DNA from: CAZYQW01 sp964649825 | GTDB lineage: Bacteria; Planctomycetota; B15-G4; JADJEK01 | Direction of reading: 5' to 3' | DNA length: 64,000 nucleotides | Assembly (NCBI GenBank): GCA_964649825.1 | Contig: CAZYQW010000090.1 | Coordinates: 9,127-73,126 of the forward strand | Shown: in pieces, positions 18,301-25,232 of the stretch | Position numbering within the stretch: the first letter of the stretch is position 1 | How the letters are laid out: each line of letters opens with the position of its first letter | Made by a program: the position numbers and the translations under genes | The notes under the pieces: generated by a model | What the model saw: the letters and a program-made list of their open reading frames with translations, nothing else | What the model was told of the DNA's origin: nothing | Databases searched by the model: none

Positions 18301-18786
18301 CCCGACGGTGAGCTCTCGATGGACCTCGGCGACCCCGAAGGTGCGTCGGCGACGAGCGATGTCGAGGGGCGGTTCGAGCTCGACGGGCTCCCGGCCGGCG
18401 TCAGCCTACGGGTCGACGTGCGCGGCCGCTTCTTCGCCCCGAATCGACGAACGGTGCGGCTTCGCGACGGCGAGGTGCTTCAGCACGACGTCACGTTGAA
18501 CGAGGCGGGCGAGCTCGTCGTCGTGCTGACGCGTCCGTCGGGCGCGCCGGGGCGTCACGGCCACGTCACGCTCGAGCGGGAGGGGACGGGAACGGGGGAG
18601 CGGCACGAGCGGTTCACGGGTGCGTCCGATCGTGCGACGTTCCCTTCGCTCGAGCCGGGCCCGTGGCGAGTGACGGTGATGGCGTTCGGCTCGGCCGGCG
18701 ACCCGCCCGCTCCTCGGAGCGTAATCGTCCGCGCGACGGAGAGCGCGACGACGGTGATCGTGATCGGCGAGGAGGACCGCGGCTGA
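15319..18786 (+). CDS. ECF sigma-70 factor fused to a membrane helix and exported CarboxypepD-like domains
   Basis: This protein of 1155 residues starts at a GTG with GGAG seven bases upstream. Residues about 10-75 are sigma region 2 (DDAVQETWIRGLREP...ARLWLATVARN). Residues about 95-155 are sigma region 4 with its helix-turn-helix (LPPREIAARLGVPVATVKSRIQRG). A single hydrophobic helix follows at about 198-216 (ISVAAVVAILAAIGWILL). The remaining 900 or so residues hold many carboxypeptidase-regulatory-like/Ig-type beta units, for example GRVLDAVGDPLDGAVVEL and GVVHAADGSPVADARVFV. The layout suggests a membrane-tethered sigma factor whose exported part senses something outside and which is released to bind RNA polymerase. 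No separate anti-sigma gene is adjacent. Signal and regulon are unknown. Confidence 0.9.
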   Translation: MSERLEQTISEHGTFVRAVVRAILSDESAADDAVQETWIRGLREPAERSRARLWLATVARNVGRNFLRDEARRRARERAAAATEPLPSTVERVTRHEVVLSVAAAVAALPEPYRDAILLRYYDDLPPREIAARLGVPVATVKSRIQRGVDRVRHRLRAERPDGLASVVLFDSSAGTPGALPNALPNATFGGTVLASKISVAAVVAILAAIGWILLRGVGDEPSRVDEARAPAGSTEVEGRPVDSRRAAAAPDERVAVTPSAAPSDESSAAPRNDVRVRLEGRVLDAVGDPLDGAVVELVRATGAPSTSAGERTSLRVATDAAGRFVVPGAPPGAARVSVTRAGFAPILSAPLHVPPVESYRLNDLVMASGAILRGVVVDDRGVGVAGARIVVGERPGGIVEHAFLREVAVSASDGSFVADELALGHSTLGVVADGFVPQRVERRVGDAGPARDGGGEEPMRVELESGWSFTAEIRGAPGGAELALAIDPSSGSRLAADEFDWLLHRRRVAPIGASRVVSFGGIPSGERFRLQLEERAPGGTGRDCAVVTAVAEDASRVTIHYVATASVSVRAFDEHGRVVDDYVLRALDVDSGDEAELALVEVRPDGSRRFRIDEPGRYRLRLLASGFAEAGLGPIELDGGTERDLADVRLSMGRRLDLLVVDARDGSAVADAGISAAAVAGDRIVAPSEDPVLRPAARRTRTDASGRATVMLPGAAQAEVTVAHPGYAHRAILVDAGDSIERTIALVPAGMLIVRTRDDADALVVGVRVVVEALEDASWSPLSATSDHEGKVVFSNVPPGPFRVSGREENALARRTLLGGVAALVTISTDGVAAGEAAPAVETRVEAGGATEVTLHVPRRVSLGGAVVAGGSAVPGATLLLVPGAVDVSVFTTFGVTGGVETTTDGFGRFRFDGVREGKATLVVRHASLALPAVFALELARVENEFVARLPRTGIRGVVHAADGSPVADARVFVHPVADGGMTLSRPRILTASPDGELSMDLGDPEGASATSDVEGRFELDGLPAGVSLRVDVRGRFFAPNRRTVRLRDGEVLQHDVTLNEAGELVVVLTRPSGAPGRHGHVTLEREGTGTGERHERFTGASDRATFPSLEPGPWRVTVMAFGSAGDPPAPRSVIVRATESATTVIVIGEEDRG

Positions 18787-18813
18787 ACGGCAATGCACCC
18801 GTTTCGGCGAGGG

Positions 18814-18829
18814 CGCGGCCCCGGCCGCG
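18814..18829. terminator. GC-rich hairpin between convergent genes (weak)
   Basis: The arms CGCGGCC and GGCCGCG lie almost back to back between the stops of the sigma-fusion gene and the PreA-like gene. The tiny loop and lack of a T-run make it a weak candidate bidirectional terminator. Confidence 0.25.
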
Positions 18830-18832
18830 GGC

Positions 18833-19933
18833 TCACTCCCCGGTGAGCGAGCTCGCCTCCTTCGCGATGTCGCCTCTCCACATGTTGTCCCGGTTCGCCT
18901 CGCCCGCGCGGTCCCGCTTGGCTTCCTTCTGACGTTCCACGAGGCCGGCGTGGGTCGAGAAGTACGGCAGGCTCTTGCCGACGAACTCGTTCACGGTCGA
19001 GAACCCGTGCGTCTCCATGAACGCGGCCAGGCCCTCGCAGAGCGGAGCGATGATCTCGTAGCCGTGCAGCATCGCTCCGGTGCAGACCTGCACCGTGGTC
19101 GCGCCGAGGAGCAGGAACTGCACCGCGTCCTCGCCGGTCTCGACGCCGCCCATTCCGGAGATCGCGACGGTCGGACAGGCGCGCGCGATCGACATCACGT
19201 GGCGGAGCGCGATCGGGCGGACCGATTGACCGGAGTAGCCGCCCGGCTCGGAGTAGCCCTCGACGGTCGGCATCGGCCGGAGCGTCTCGAGGTTGATGCC
19301 GATGATGCAAAGGATGGTGTTGATCGCGCTGATGCCGTCGGAGCCGCCTCGGACCGCCGCCTTCGCCGGCGCGGTCGGGTCGGTGATGTTCGGCGTCATC
19401 TTCGCGTAGACTGGGACCTTGGAGACCGACTTCACCCAGCCGACGACCTCCTCGACGATCTCCGGGTTCTCACCCATCGCGGCGCCCATCTTGCGCTCGG
19501 GCAGCCCGTGCGGGCAGGAGAAGTTCAGTTCGAACGCATCGATGCCGGTCTCCTGCGTCCGCTCGACGATCTCGATCCAGCGGTCCTTCGCGTACTCCTC
19601 CATGATCGACGCGATCAGGACGTGGTCAGGATACTCCCGCTTGCAGTCGGCGAGCTCGTCGAGCCAGAGGGCGAACGCTCGATCCGAGATCAGCTCGATG
19701 TTCTGGAAGCCGATCACCTCGTCCGGCGCGCCGCGCGCCTTCAACTTGCCGTACCTCGGCACCGTGTTCGTGACCTTCTCGTTGTCGAGGCTGATCGTCT
19801 TGCAGACGATGCCACCCCAGCCGAGGGCGAACGACCGCTTGATCACGCGTCCGTTCGTGCCGGGCGGGCCCGAGGCGAGGACGAAAGGGTTCTTGTACCG
19901 CAACCCACACGCTTCGATGCCGAGATCGACCAT
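18833..19933 (-). CDS. preA: PreA-like dihydropyrimidine dehydrogenase subunit lacking the ferredoxin domain
   Basis: This 366-residue flavoprotein of the dihydroorotate dehydrogenase-like TIM-barrel family is closest to PreA, which reduces uracil or thymine to the 5,6-dihydro form. Diagnostic stretches are FELNFSCPHG (about 135-143), YAKMTPNITDPTAPA, GYSGQSVRPIALRHV and LLLGATTVQVCTGAML. E. coli PreA carries two 4Fe-4S clusters in a C-terminal extension. Here the protein stops soon after the barrel, with no CxxCxxC motif. At the position of the catalytic Cys of mammalian DPD (GLACGQDPEL, from memory) this protein has Met153 (GAAMGENPEI). No PreT subunit is visible. The ATG overlaps the aminotransferase stop by one base (TGATG). 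The first step of pyrimidine degradation is the likely role, with reserve about the electron donor. Confidence 0.85.
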   Translation of the reverse strand: MVDLGIEACGLRYKNPFVLASGPPGTNGRVIKRSFALGWGGIVCKTISLDNEKVTNTVPRYGKLKARGAPDEVIGFQNIELISDRAFALWLDELADCKREYPDHVLIASIMEEYAKDRWIEIVERTQETGIDAFELNFSCPHGLPERKMGAAMGENPEIVEEVVGWVKSVSKVPVYAKMTPNITDPTAPAKAAVRGGSDGISAINTILCIIGINLETLRPMPTVEGYSEPGGYSGQSVRPIALRHVMSIARACPTVAISGMGGVETGEDAVQFLLLGATTVQVCTGAMLHGYEIIAPLCEGLAAFMETHGFSTVNEFVGKSLPYFSTHAGLVERQKEAKRDRAGEANRDNMWRGDIAKEASSLTGE

Positions 19934-21267
19934 CAACCGTCTCCCCTCTCCGCCGCGTCGAACGCCGCGTTCAAGATCTCGAGTGCCTCGTCGACTTCCG
20001 CCTTCCCGACCGTCAACGGCGGAGAGATCCGCAGCACGTTGCCGTAGAGTCCACCCTTGCCGATGAGCAGGCCGCGCTTCTTGGTCTCCTCGAAGACGCG
20101 CAGCACCGCCTCTGGGTTCGGCGTGCGGTCGCGCGCCGCCTCGTTCTTCACGAGCTCGACTCCCTGCATCAAGCCCATGCCGCGCACTTCCCCGATCACG
20201 CGCGGGTAGCGGAGCTGCAGCGTGTCGAGCCCTTCGCGGAAGAGCTTGCCCATGTCGAGCGAGTTCTTCTTCAGGTTCTCCTTCTCCATGACGGCGATCG
20301 TTGCGTTCGCGGCCGCGGCCGACATCGGGTTGCCGCCGAACGTGGAGATCGTCAGCGCCTTGAACGCGTCCGCGATCTCGGGCGTCGCGATCGTGACGCC
20401 GAGCGGCATCCCGTTCGCGACCCCTTTCGCCATCGTCATGATGTCTGGCTTCACGCCCCAGTGCTCGATGCCGAACATCTTGCCGCCGGTGCGGCCGAAG
20501 CCGGTCTGCACCTCGTCGCAGATGAAGACCCCGCCGTACTTGCGGACGATGTCGACCGCGATGGGGAAGTACTCGGGCGGCGGCGTGATGAACCCTCCCA
20601 CGCCCTGGATCGGCTCGGCGATGAAACCCGCGATCCGGCCCGTCGTCGTCGTCCGGATGAGCTCCTCGATGTCCGTCGCGCACTTCACCTCGCAGCTCGG
20701 GTACGAGAGACCGAGCGGGCAGCGGTAGCAGTACGGGCTGAGCGCGTGCTTGATCGCCGCGACCTGCGTCGTCACCGCGCGCCACGGCGCGTGACCGGTC
20801 AACGATTGCGCGAGCATCGAGCGACCGGAGTACCCGTGCCGAAGCGCGATGATCTCCTGCGCTCCGGTGTAGACCTGCGCCAAGACGACCGCGGTCTCGT
20901 CCGCCTCGGTGCCGGACGCCGTGAAGTAGCTCTTCTGCAGGTTGCCCGGCGTGATCCGCGCCAGCGTCTCGGCGAGCTCGATCACGGGCAACGACGGGTA
21001 GAGGCTCGAGACGTGCCCGAGCCGATCGATCTGTGCCTTTAGCGGCCCGGTGACGCGCTCGTCGCAGTGCCCGATCGAGACGGTCAGGATCCCGCCGAAG
21101 AAGTCGAGGTACTCCTTCCCGTCCGCGTCCCGGAGCCGGAGTCCGGACCCGCTCTCGAGCACCAGCGGTTCCTTGTAGTAGGTGGTGGTTGCGGGCAGGA
21201 GGTACTTGCGCTGCTTCTCGATGGCGGCCTGCGAGGCGCTGGAGGCGGAGGCGGTTCTCTCGGGCAT
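19933..21267 (-). CDS. class III PLP aminotransferase (AGXT2-like, probable beta-alanine/beta-aminoisobutyrate transaminase)
   Basis: This 444-residue enzyme has class III transaminase landmarks: a small domain with YKEPLVLESGSGLRLRDADG, substrate-domain SGTEADETAV, the acidic PLP-ring motif VFICDEVQTGFGRTG and the PLP-lysine region DIMTMAKGVANG. The start is the ATG before RTASASSASQ, with GGGAACC upstream. It lies immediately upstream of, and translationally coupled to, the PreA-like gene. Genes for the other steps of reductive pyrimidine breakdown lie nearby. I therefore infer that it transaminates beta-alanine or 3-aminoisobutyrate to the semialdehyde. Other omega-amino donors such as alanine/glyoxylate or GABA cannot be excluded from sequence. 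Confidence 0.87.
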   Translation of the reverse strand: MPERTASASSASQAAIEKQRKYLLPATTTYYKEPLVLESGSGLRLRDADGKEYLDFFGGILTVSIGHCDERVTGPLKAQIDRLGHVSSLYPSLPVIELAETLARITPGNLQKSYFTASGTEADETAVVLAQVYTGAQEIIALRHGYSGRSMLAQSLTGHAPWRAVTTQVAAIKHALSPYCYRCPLGLSYPSCEVKCATDIEELIRTTTTGRIAGFIAEPIQGVGGFITPPPEYFPIAVDIVRKYGGVFICDEVQTGFGRTGGKMFGIEHWGVKPDIMTMAKGVANGMPLGVTIATPEIADAFKALTISTFGGNPMSAAAANATIAVMEKENLKKNSLDMGKLFREGLDTLQLRYPRVIGEVRGMGLMQGVELVKNEAARDRTPNPEAVLRVFEETKKRGLLIGKGGLYGNVLRISPPLTVGKAEVDEALEILNAAFDAAERGDG

Positions 21268-21925
21268 GATCGCGGTTCCCGGGGGGGCTTCGACGCGGTC
21301 GATTCTACCGACTCGGGCCCGATAGGCACGCGGCCGCCGGACAGGACGGGAACTCTCGCCGCGGCCGGGAGCTCGGCCCCGATCGACCTCCCGCAGCAGC
21401 GCGAGATGTCGGTGATGCAGACGTGATCGACGCGTCCCAACGTCACGAAGTTGCCGTCGTTCACGACAAGTCGTTCTTCGGTCGGATCGTGAACGGGTTG
21501 TCGTTCCCGTCCGACGTCCAGTCGGGCAGCGTGAACGTCGGTCCCGGTGGACGCCGTGTTCGGCGTCGTCCCGATCACGGTGCTTCCGGGCGGGATCATG
21601 CCGTACGGCGGCACGAAGCTCGCGGAGGCGGGGAAGCGGAAACGGAACGTACTGCGGCTTCGTCGAGCAGTCGTCGTGCCAGCGAACGCAGGCGGAGATC
21701 CGATCCGTTTGCCGAACTGGAAGGTGGTGGCCAACGGCGCCTGCGCGACGGATTCGCCGACGCGGTGAGGTCTCGGTGCACCCGGCGGACAGGAATCCGT
21801 CGACCGTCGAGAAGCCGGTCGCGGTCTGGTGGTCATCGAGGCGCTGGCCATCGAAGCGATGAAGTCGAGGTCCTTGCGTCACGTCAGGGCTTGTCTTCGG
21901 CTCTTATTTCGATAGTTCTAGAACT
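21268..21925. other. long intergenic region before the arsenic operon
   Basis: These roughly 660 bases hold no gene I can recognise. Short open frames exist on both strands. The minus-strand one containing PPYGMIPPGSTVIGTTPNTAS reads somewhat protein-like, but it has no homologue known to me and no start with a ribosome site. The region must contain the promoter of the leftward aminotransferase-preA pair. Its right end carries the ars operator. It could be a decayed gene. Confidence 0.4.
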
Positions 21926-21934
21926 ATGGAAATA
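21905..21934 (+). promoter_or_regulatory. ArsR-type operator overlapping the start codon
   Basis: A perfect 16-base palindrome, ATAGTTCTAGAACTAT, is flanked by TATTTCG on the left and GGAAATA on the right. These flanks extend the symmetry to 30 bases with one mismatched pair. The ATG of the ArsR-ArsC gene lies inside the palindrome, so a bound repressor would cover the translation start region and probably the promoter. No Shine-Dalgarno sequence precedes the ATG, consistent with a leaderless transcript. Autoregulation by the adjacent ArsR domain is the natural inference. Confidence 0.7.
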
Positions 21935-22747
21935 TCGCATGCGGTGCGCGCCCTCGCGGCGCTGGCTCAAGAGTCTCGCCTGGCCGTGTTCCGAGCCCTC
22001 GCACGGGCCGGTCCGGCCGGAGTCCCGGCGGGGGAACTCGCCGAGGGCCTGGACATTCCGGCGTCGACGCTCTCGTTCCACCTCCGGCACTTGGCCGCGG
22101 CCGGTCTCGTCCGGGCCGAGCGCCGGAGTCGATCGCTCCTCTACTCCCTCCGCTCCGACGCGCTGAACGAGCTCTTGTGGTTCCTGGGTGAGGACTGCTG
22201 CCAGGGTCGGACCGCGCTCTGCGCGGGGCCCACCGCGCGGATCGAGCAGCAGCGCCGCGACTCCGTCGCGGCCGCCGAGCCTCCCCGCGTCCTGTTCGTC
22301 TGCTCCGGGAATTCGGCGCGCAGTCAGATGGCGGAGGCCATCCTGCGGCGCGACGCCGGCGATCGTCTGCTCGCCGCCAGCGCCGGGATCGCGCCGTGCG
22401 ACGTCGACCCGCTGACGCGCGAGGTGTTGAAGGAGATCGAGATCGATCCCGCGCCGCTCGTCGCCAAGGATCTCGGTGCCTTCCTCGGGAAGGTGCCGAT
22501 CCACTACGCGATCGTGGTCTGCGAGGCGGCGAACGCGCATTGTCCGGAGATGGTGCCGTTCGCCCTGCACACCTTGTATTGGCCGTTCCCGGATCCAGTG
22601 GCGGCTCCGGACGACGCGCACGCCGGAATCGACGCGTTCCGCGCGGTCCGCGACGCGATCGCCGCGCGCATCGAACGGTGGCTCGAGGAACGGCCGTGGG
22701 AGCTTCGCGAGGCGAGGGCGCCGCGGCGCGCGGGAACGGGTGGATGA
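21926..22747 (+). CDS. ArsR repressor fused to an ArsC-type arsenate reductase
   Basis: This 273-residue protein has two domains. Residues 1 to about 95 are an ArsR winged helix (ALAQESRLAVFRALARAG, PASTLSFHLRHLAAAGLV), followed by a cysteine-rich stretch EDCCQGRTALC that could bind arsenite. Residues about 118-260 are a low-molecular-weight phosphatase-like arsenate reductase with the active-site loop VLFVCSGNSARSQMAEA and a later CEAANAHCP cysteine pair. The reading frame runs through without a stop, so both functions sit in one chain. It would sense arsenic, repress its own operon and reduce arsenate. It is the first gene of the operon with the ArsJ-type GAPDH and ArsJ. The start is chosen within the operator palindrome because it begins exactly at the HTH domain. 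Confidence 0.9.
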   Translation: MEISHAVRALAALAQESRLAVFRALARAGPAGVPAGELAEGLDIPASTLSFHLRHLAAAGLVRAERRSRSLLYSLRSDALNELLWFLGEDCCQGRTALCAGPTARIEQQRRDSVAAAEPPRVLFVCSGNSARSQMAEAILRRDAGDRLLAASAGIAPCDVDPLTREVLKEIEIDPAPLVAKDLGAFLGKVPIHYAIVVCEAANAHCPEMVPFALHTLYWPFPDPVAAPDDAHAGIDAFRAVRDAIAARIERWLEERPWELREARAPRRAGTGG

Positions 22748-22788
22748 GTCGTGGGAGTCTCCGAGCAAAGGCCGGTGGGAGTGACGTC

Positions 22789-23817
22789 ATGACGCGCGTC
22801 GGCATCAATGGGTTCGGACGCATGGGGCGGTTGGCGCTGCGCGCGGCGTTGGGCCGAAACGATCTGGCCCCGGAGCCGGAATTCGTGGCGATCAACGAAC
22901 CGAACGCGCCGGCCGAGACGATGGCGTTGCTGTTCGAGTTCGACAGCGTGCACGGGCGGTTCGAAGCTCCGTGCGGCGGCGGTGGCAGCGAGCTCCGCGT
23001 CGGCGACTCGGCGTTTCACTACACGCGATACGCGAGTCCGGCGGACGTCCCGTGGCGCGAGCTCGGCGTCGAGCTCGTGCTCGAGTGCAGCGGCAAGTTC
23101 CGCACGTCGCCGACGATCCGACCGCACTTGGAGAACGGCGCGCGGCGGGTCGTTGTCTCCGCGCCGGTGAAAGACGGCCCGCCGAACGTCGTCATCGGGG
23201 TGAACGATCGTGGGATCGACTTCGCGCGCGAGCCCATCGTCACCGCGGCATCCTGCACGACGAACTGTCTGGCGCCGATCGTGCGCGTGATCCACGACGC
23301 GATCGGGATCGAGTGCGGCCTGGTCACGACGATCCACGACCCGACGAACACGCAGTCCGTCCATGACGCTGCGCATGACGACCCCCGCCGCGCGCGCGCG
23401 TCGCAGGTGAACCTGATCCCCACGTCGACGAACTCCGCGATGGCGGTCGGGCTGATCATTCCGGAGCTGCGCGGCCGGCTCGACAGCATCGCGGTGCGGG
23501 CGCCGGTCCTGAACGCGTCGCTGACCGATTGCGTCTTCCACGTCGCGCGTGACACCACGGTCGAGGAGGTGAACGCGACGCTCGAGCGCGCCGCGGCGTC
23601 CGGACCGCTCGTGGGGATCCTCGGCTGCGAGACGCGGCCGCTCGTGAGCAGCGACTACGCCGGCGATCCGCGCAGCGCGATCGTCGACACGCTCTCGACG
23701 CGCGTCACCGGCCGCCGCCTGGTGAAGGTGCTCGCCTGGTACGACAACGAGTGGGGCTACGCGAATCGGCTCGTCGAGCTCGCGGCGATGGTCGCCGCGG
23801 CGGATCCGGGAACCTGA
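22789..23817 (+). CDS. ArsJ-associated glyceraldehyde-3-phosphate dehydrogenase
   Basis: This 342-residue GAPDH has the NAD-binding start TRVGINGFGRMGR and the catalytic cysteine in TAASCTTNCLAPI (Cys156). LIPTSTNSAMAV and the C-terminal WYDNEWGYANRLVELA are further GAPDH signatures. GGGAG precedes the ATG. It sits between the ArsR-ArsC fusion and ArsJ, only two bases from the latter. In characterised systems the partner GAPDH uses arsenate in place of phosphate to make unstable 1-arseno-3-phosphoglycerate, which ArsJ expels. That role is assigned from context; the sequence alone would also fit a glycolytic enzyme. Confidence 0.9.
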   Translation: MTRVGINGFGRMGRLALRAALGRNDLAPEPEFVAINEPNAPAETMALLFEFDSVHGRFEAPCGGGGSELRVGDSAFHYTRYASPADVPWRELGVELVLECSGKFRTSPTIRPHLENGARRVVVSAPVKDGPPNVVIGVNDRGIDFAREPIVTAASCTTNCLAPIVRVIHDAIGIECGLVTTIHDPTNTQSVHDAAHDDPRRARASQVNLIPTSTNSAMAVGLIIPELRGRLDSIAVRAPVLNASLTDCVFHVARDTTVEEVNATLERAAASGPLVGILGCETRPLVSSDYAGDPRSAIVDTLSTRVTGRRLVKVLAWYDNEWGYANRLVELAAMVAAADPGT

Positions 23818-23819
23818 CC

Positions 23820-25118
23820 GTGGGGAACCGGCGCGACTACTTGACCGTCACCGGCGCGTACTGGGCGTTCACGTTGACGGACGGCGCGTTGCGCATGCTC
23901 GTGCTGCTCCGCCTGAACGAGCTCGGGTACGCGCCGCTCGAGATCGTCGCGCTCTTCCTGCTGTACGAGCTGTTCGGCGTCGTCACCAATCTCGCGGCCG
24001 GCTGGATCGGAGCGCGCTTCGGCCTGAAGGCCACGCTCTTCCTCGGCCTTGGGCTGCAGACGTGCGCGCTCGCCGCGTTGTTCGGGGCGCGGCACGACCT
24101 CGCGTGGCCGGTGCTCGCGGCGACGCAGGTGCTGTCCGGAGTGGCGAAGGACCTGACGAAGACGAGTTCGAAGAGCTACGTCAAACTCGTCGTGCCCGAG
24201 GGCGACCTCCGCGGGCTCATGCGCTGGGTGAGCCTGCTGACCGGGTCCAAGAACGCGCTGAAGGGGGTGGGCTTCTTCCTCGGCGGGCTGCTCCTCGCGA
24301 CGATCGGGTTCGGCGGGGCGTGCCTCGCGCTGGCGATCTGGGTCGCGCTCGCCCTGATCGTCGCGATGGCCGTGCTGCCGCGCGCGCCGGGCCGGGTGAA
24401 GGCGCGCATCCCCCTCCGCGACCTGGTGACGAGCGATCGCCGGCTGCGTTGGTTGTCGGCGGCGCGGCTGTTCCTGTTCGGGTCGCGCGACGTCTGGTTC
24501 GCGCTCGCGTTGCCGGTCTTCCTCGCGAGCGGCCTCGCGTGGAGCTTCGAGCGAATCGGCGCCTTCCTCGCCGCCTGGGTCATCGGCTACGGCGCGGTGC
24601 AGGCCGCCGCGCCGGCATGGGTGCAGGGCCGCGGCCGGGCGACGCCGACGGCCGCTCTCCTCGGCACGTGGACGGCGACGCTGGTCCTGCCCCTCGCCGC
24701 GATCCTCGTCGCGCTTCGTGCCGGGGCGCCGCCCGCGTGGACCCTGATCGCCGGCCTCGGCCTGTTCGGCGTCGTCTTCGCCGCGAACAGCGCGATCCAC
24801 AGCTACCTCGTCGTCGCGTACTCCGACCGCGAGAAGGTCGCGCTGAACGTCGGCTTCTACTACATGGCGAACGCGGCCGGCCGCTTCGTCGGAACGCTCC
24901 TGTCCGGCGTCGCGTTCCAGACGGCGAGTACGGTGACCGGCGGGTTGGCGGCGGCGCTTGCCACGTCGATCGGGCTTGTGATCGCGTCGTCGCTGCTCTG
25001 CATCCCGCTGCGCCGCGCCGAGCGGGTCGTCGAGGCGGCGGCGGCTCCGAGCCCCGAGGTCGTCATCCCACCGCGCCCTACGCTCCCACGAACCGCGAGA
25101 AGCCGGCGAGGAAGCTGA
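23820..25118 (+). CDS. arsJ: ArsJ, organoarsenical efflux permease of the MFS
   Basis: This 432-residue polytopic membrane protein has about twelve hydrophobic segments. Strong ArsJ landmarks are YWAFTLTDGALRMLVLLRLNELGY near the N-terminus, LFLLYELFGVVTNLAAGWIGARFG, SGVAKDLTKTSSKSYVKL and LLTGSKNALKGVGFFLGGLLL. The start is a GTG two bases after the GAPDH stop. ArsJ exports 1-arseno-3-phosphoglycerate across the inner membrane, and its breakdown outside frees arsenate. With the upstream GAPDH and ArsR-ArsC fusion it completes an arsenate-resistance operon that lacks ArsB or Acr3 in this window. The C-terminal 30 residues are low-complexity and Pro/Arg-rich. Confidence 0.92.
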   Translation: MGNRRDYLTVTGAYWAFTLTDGALRMLVLLRLNELGYAPLEIVALFLLYELFGVVTNLAAGWIGARFGLKATLFLGLGLQTCALAALFGARHDLAWPVLAATQVLSGVAKDLTKTSSKSYVKLVVPEGDLRGLMRWVSLLTGSKNALKGVGFFLGGLLLATIGFGGACLALAIWVALALIVAMAVLPRAPGRVKARIPLRDLVTSDRRLRWLSAARLFLFGSRDVWFALALPVFLASGLAWSFERIGAFLAAWVIGYGAVQAAAPAWVQGRGRATPTAALLGTWTATLVLPLAAILVALRAGAPPAWTLIAGLGLFGVVFAANSAIHSYLVVAYSDREKVALNVGFYYMANAAGRFVGTLLSGVAFQTASTVTGGLAAALATSIGLVIASSLLCIPLRRAERVVEAAAAPSPEVVIPPRPTLPRTARSRRGS

Positions 25119-25232
25119 TCGCGACGCGTCGCGCTCGTGGAGTCCGGCGCGCGGTGAGCGCGGAAGGTCCGCCGGCGTCGAGGTCCTCCGGACGATGGAA
25201 CGGATGGGGCGGGCGCCCCGGCGCTCTCCTGT

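Noticed and set aside
21547..21768. 73-codon plus-strand frame (VFGVVPITVLPGGIMPYGG...)
   Set aside because: No ribosome site, no family, and an equally plausible fragment exists on the other strand.
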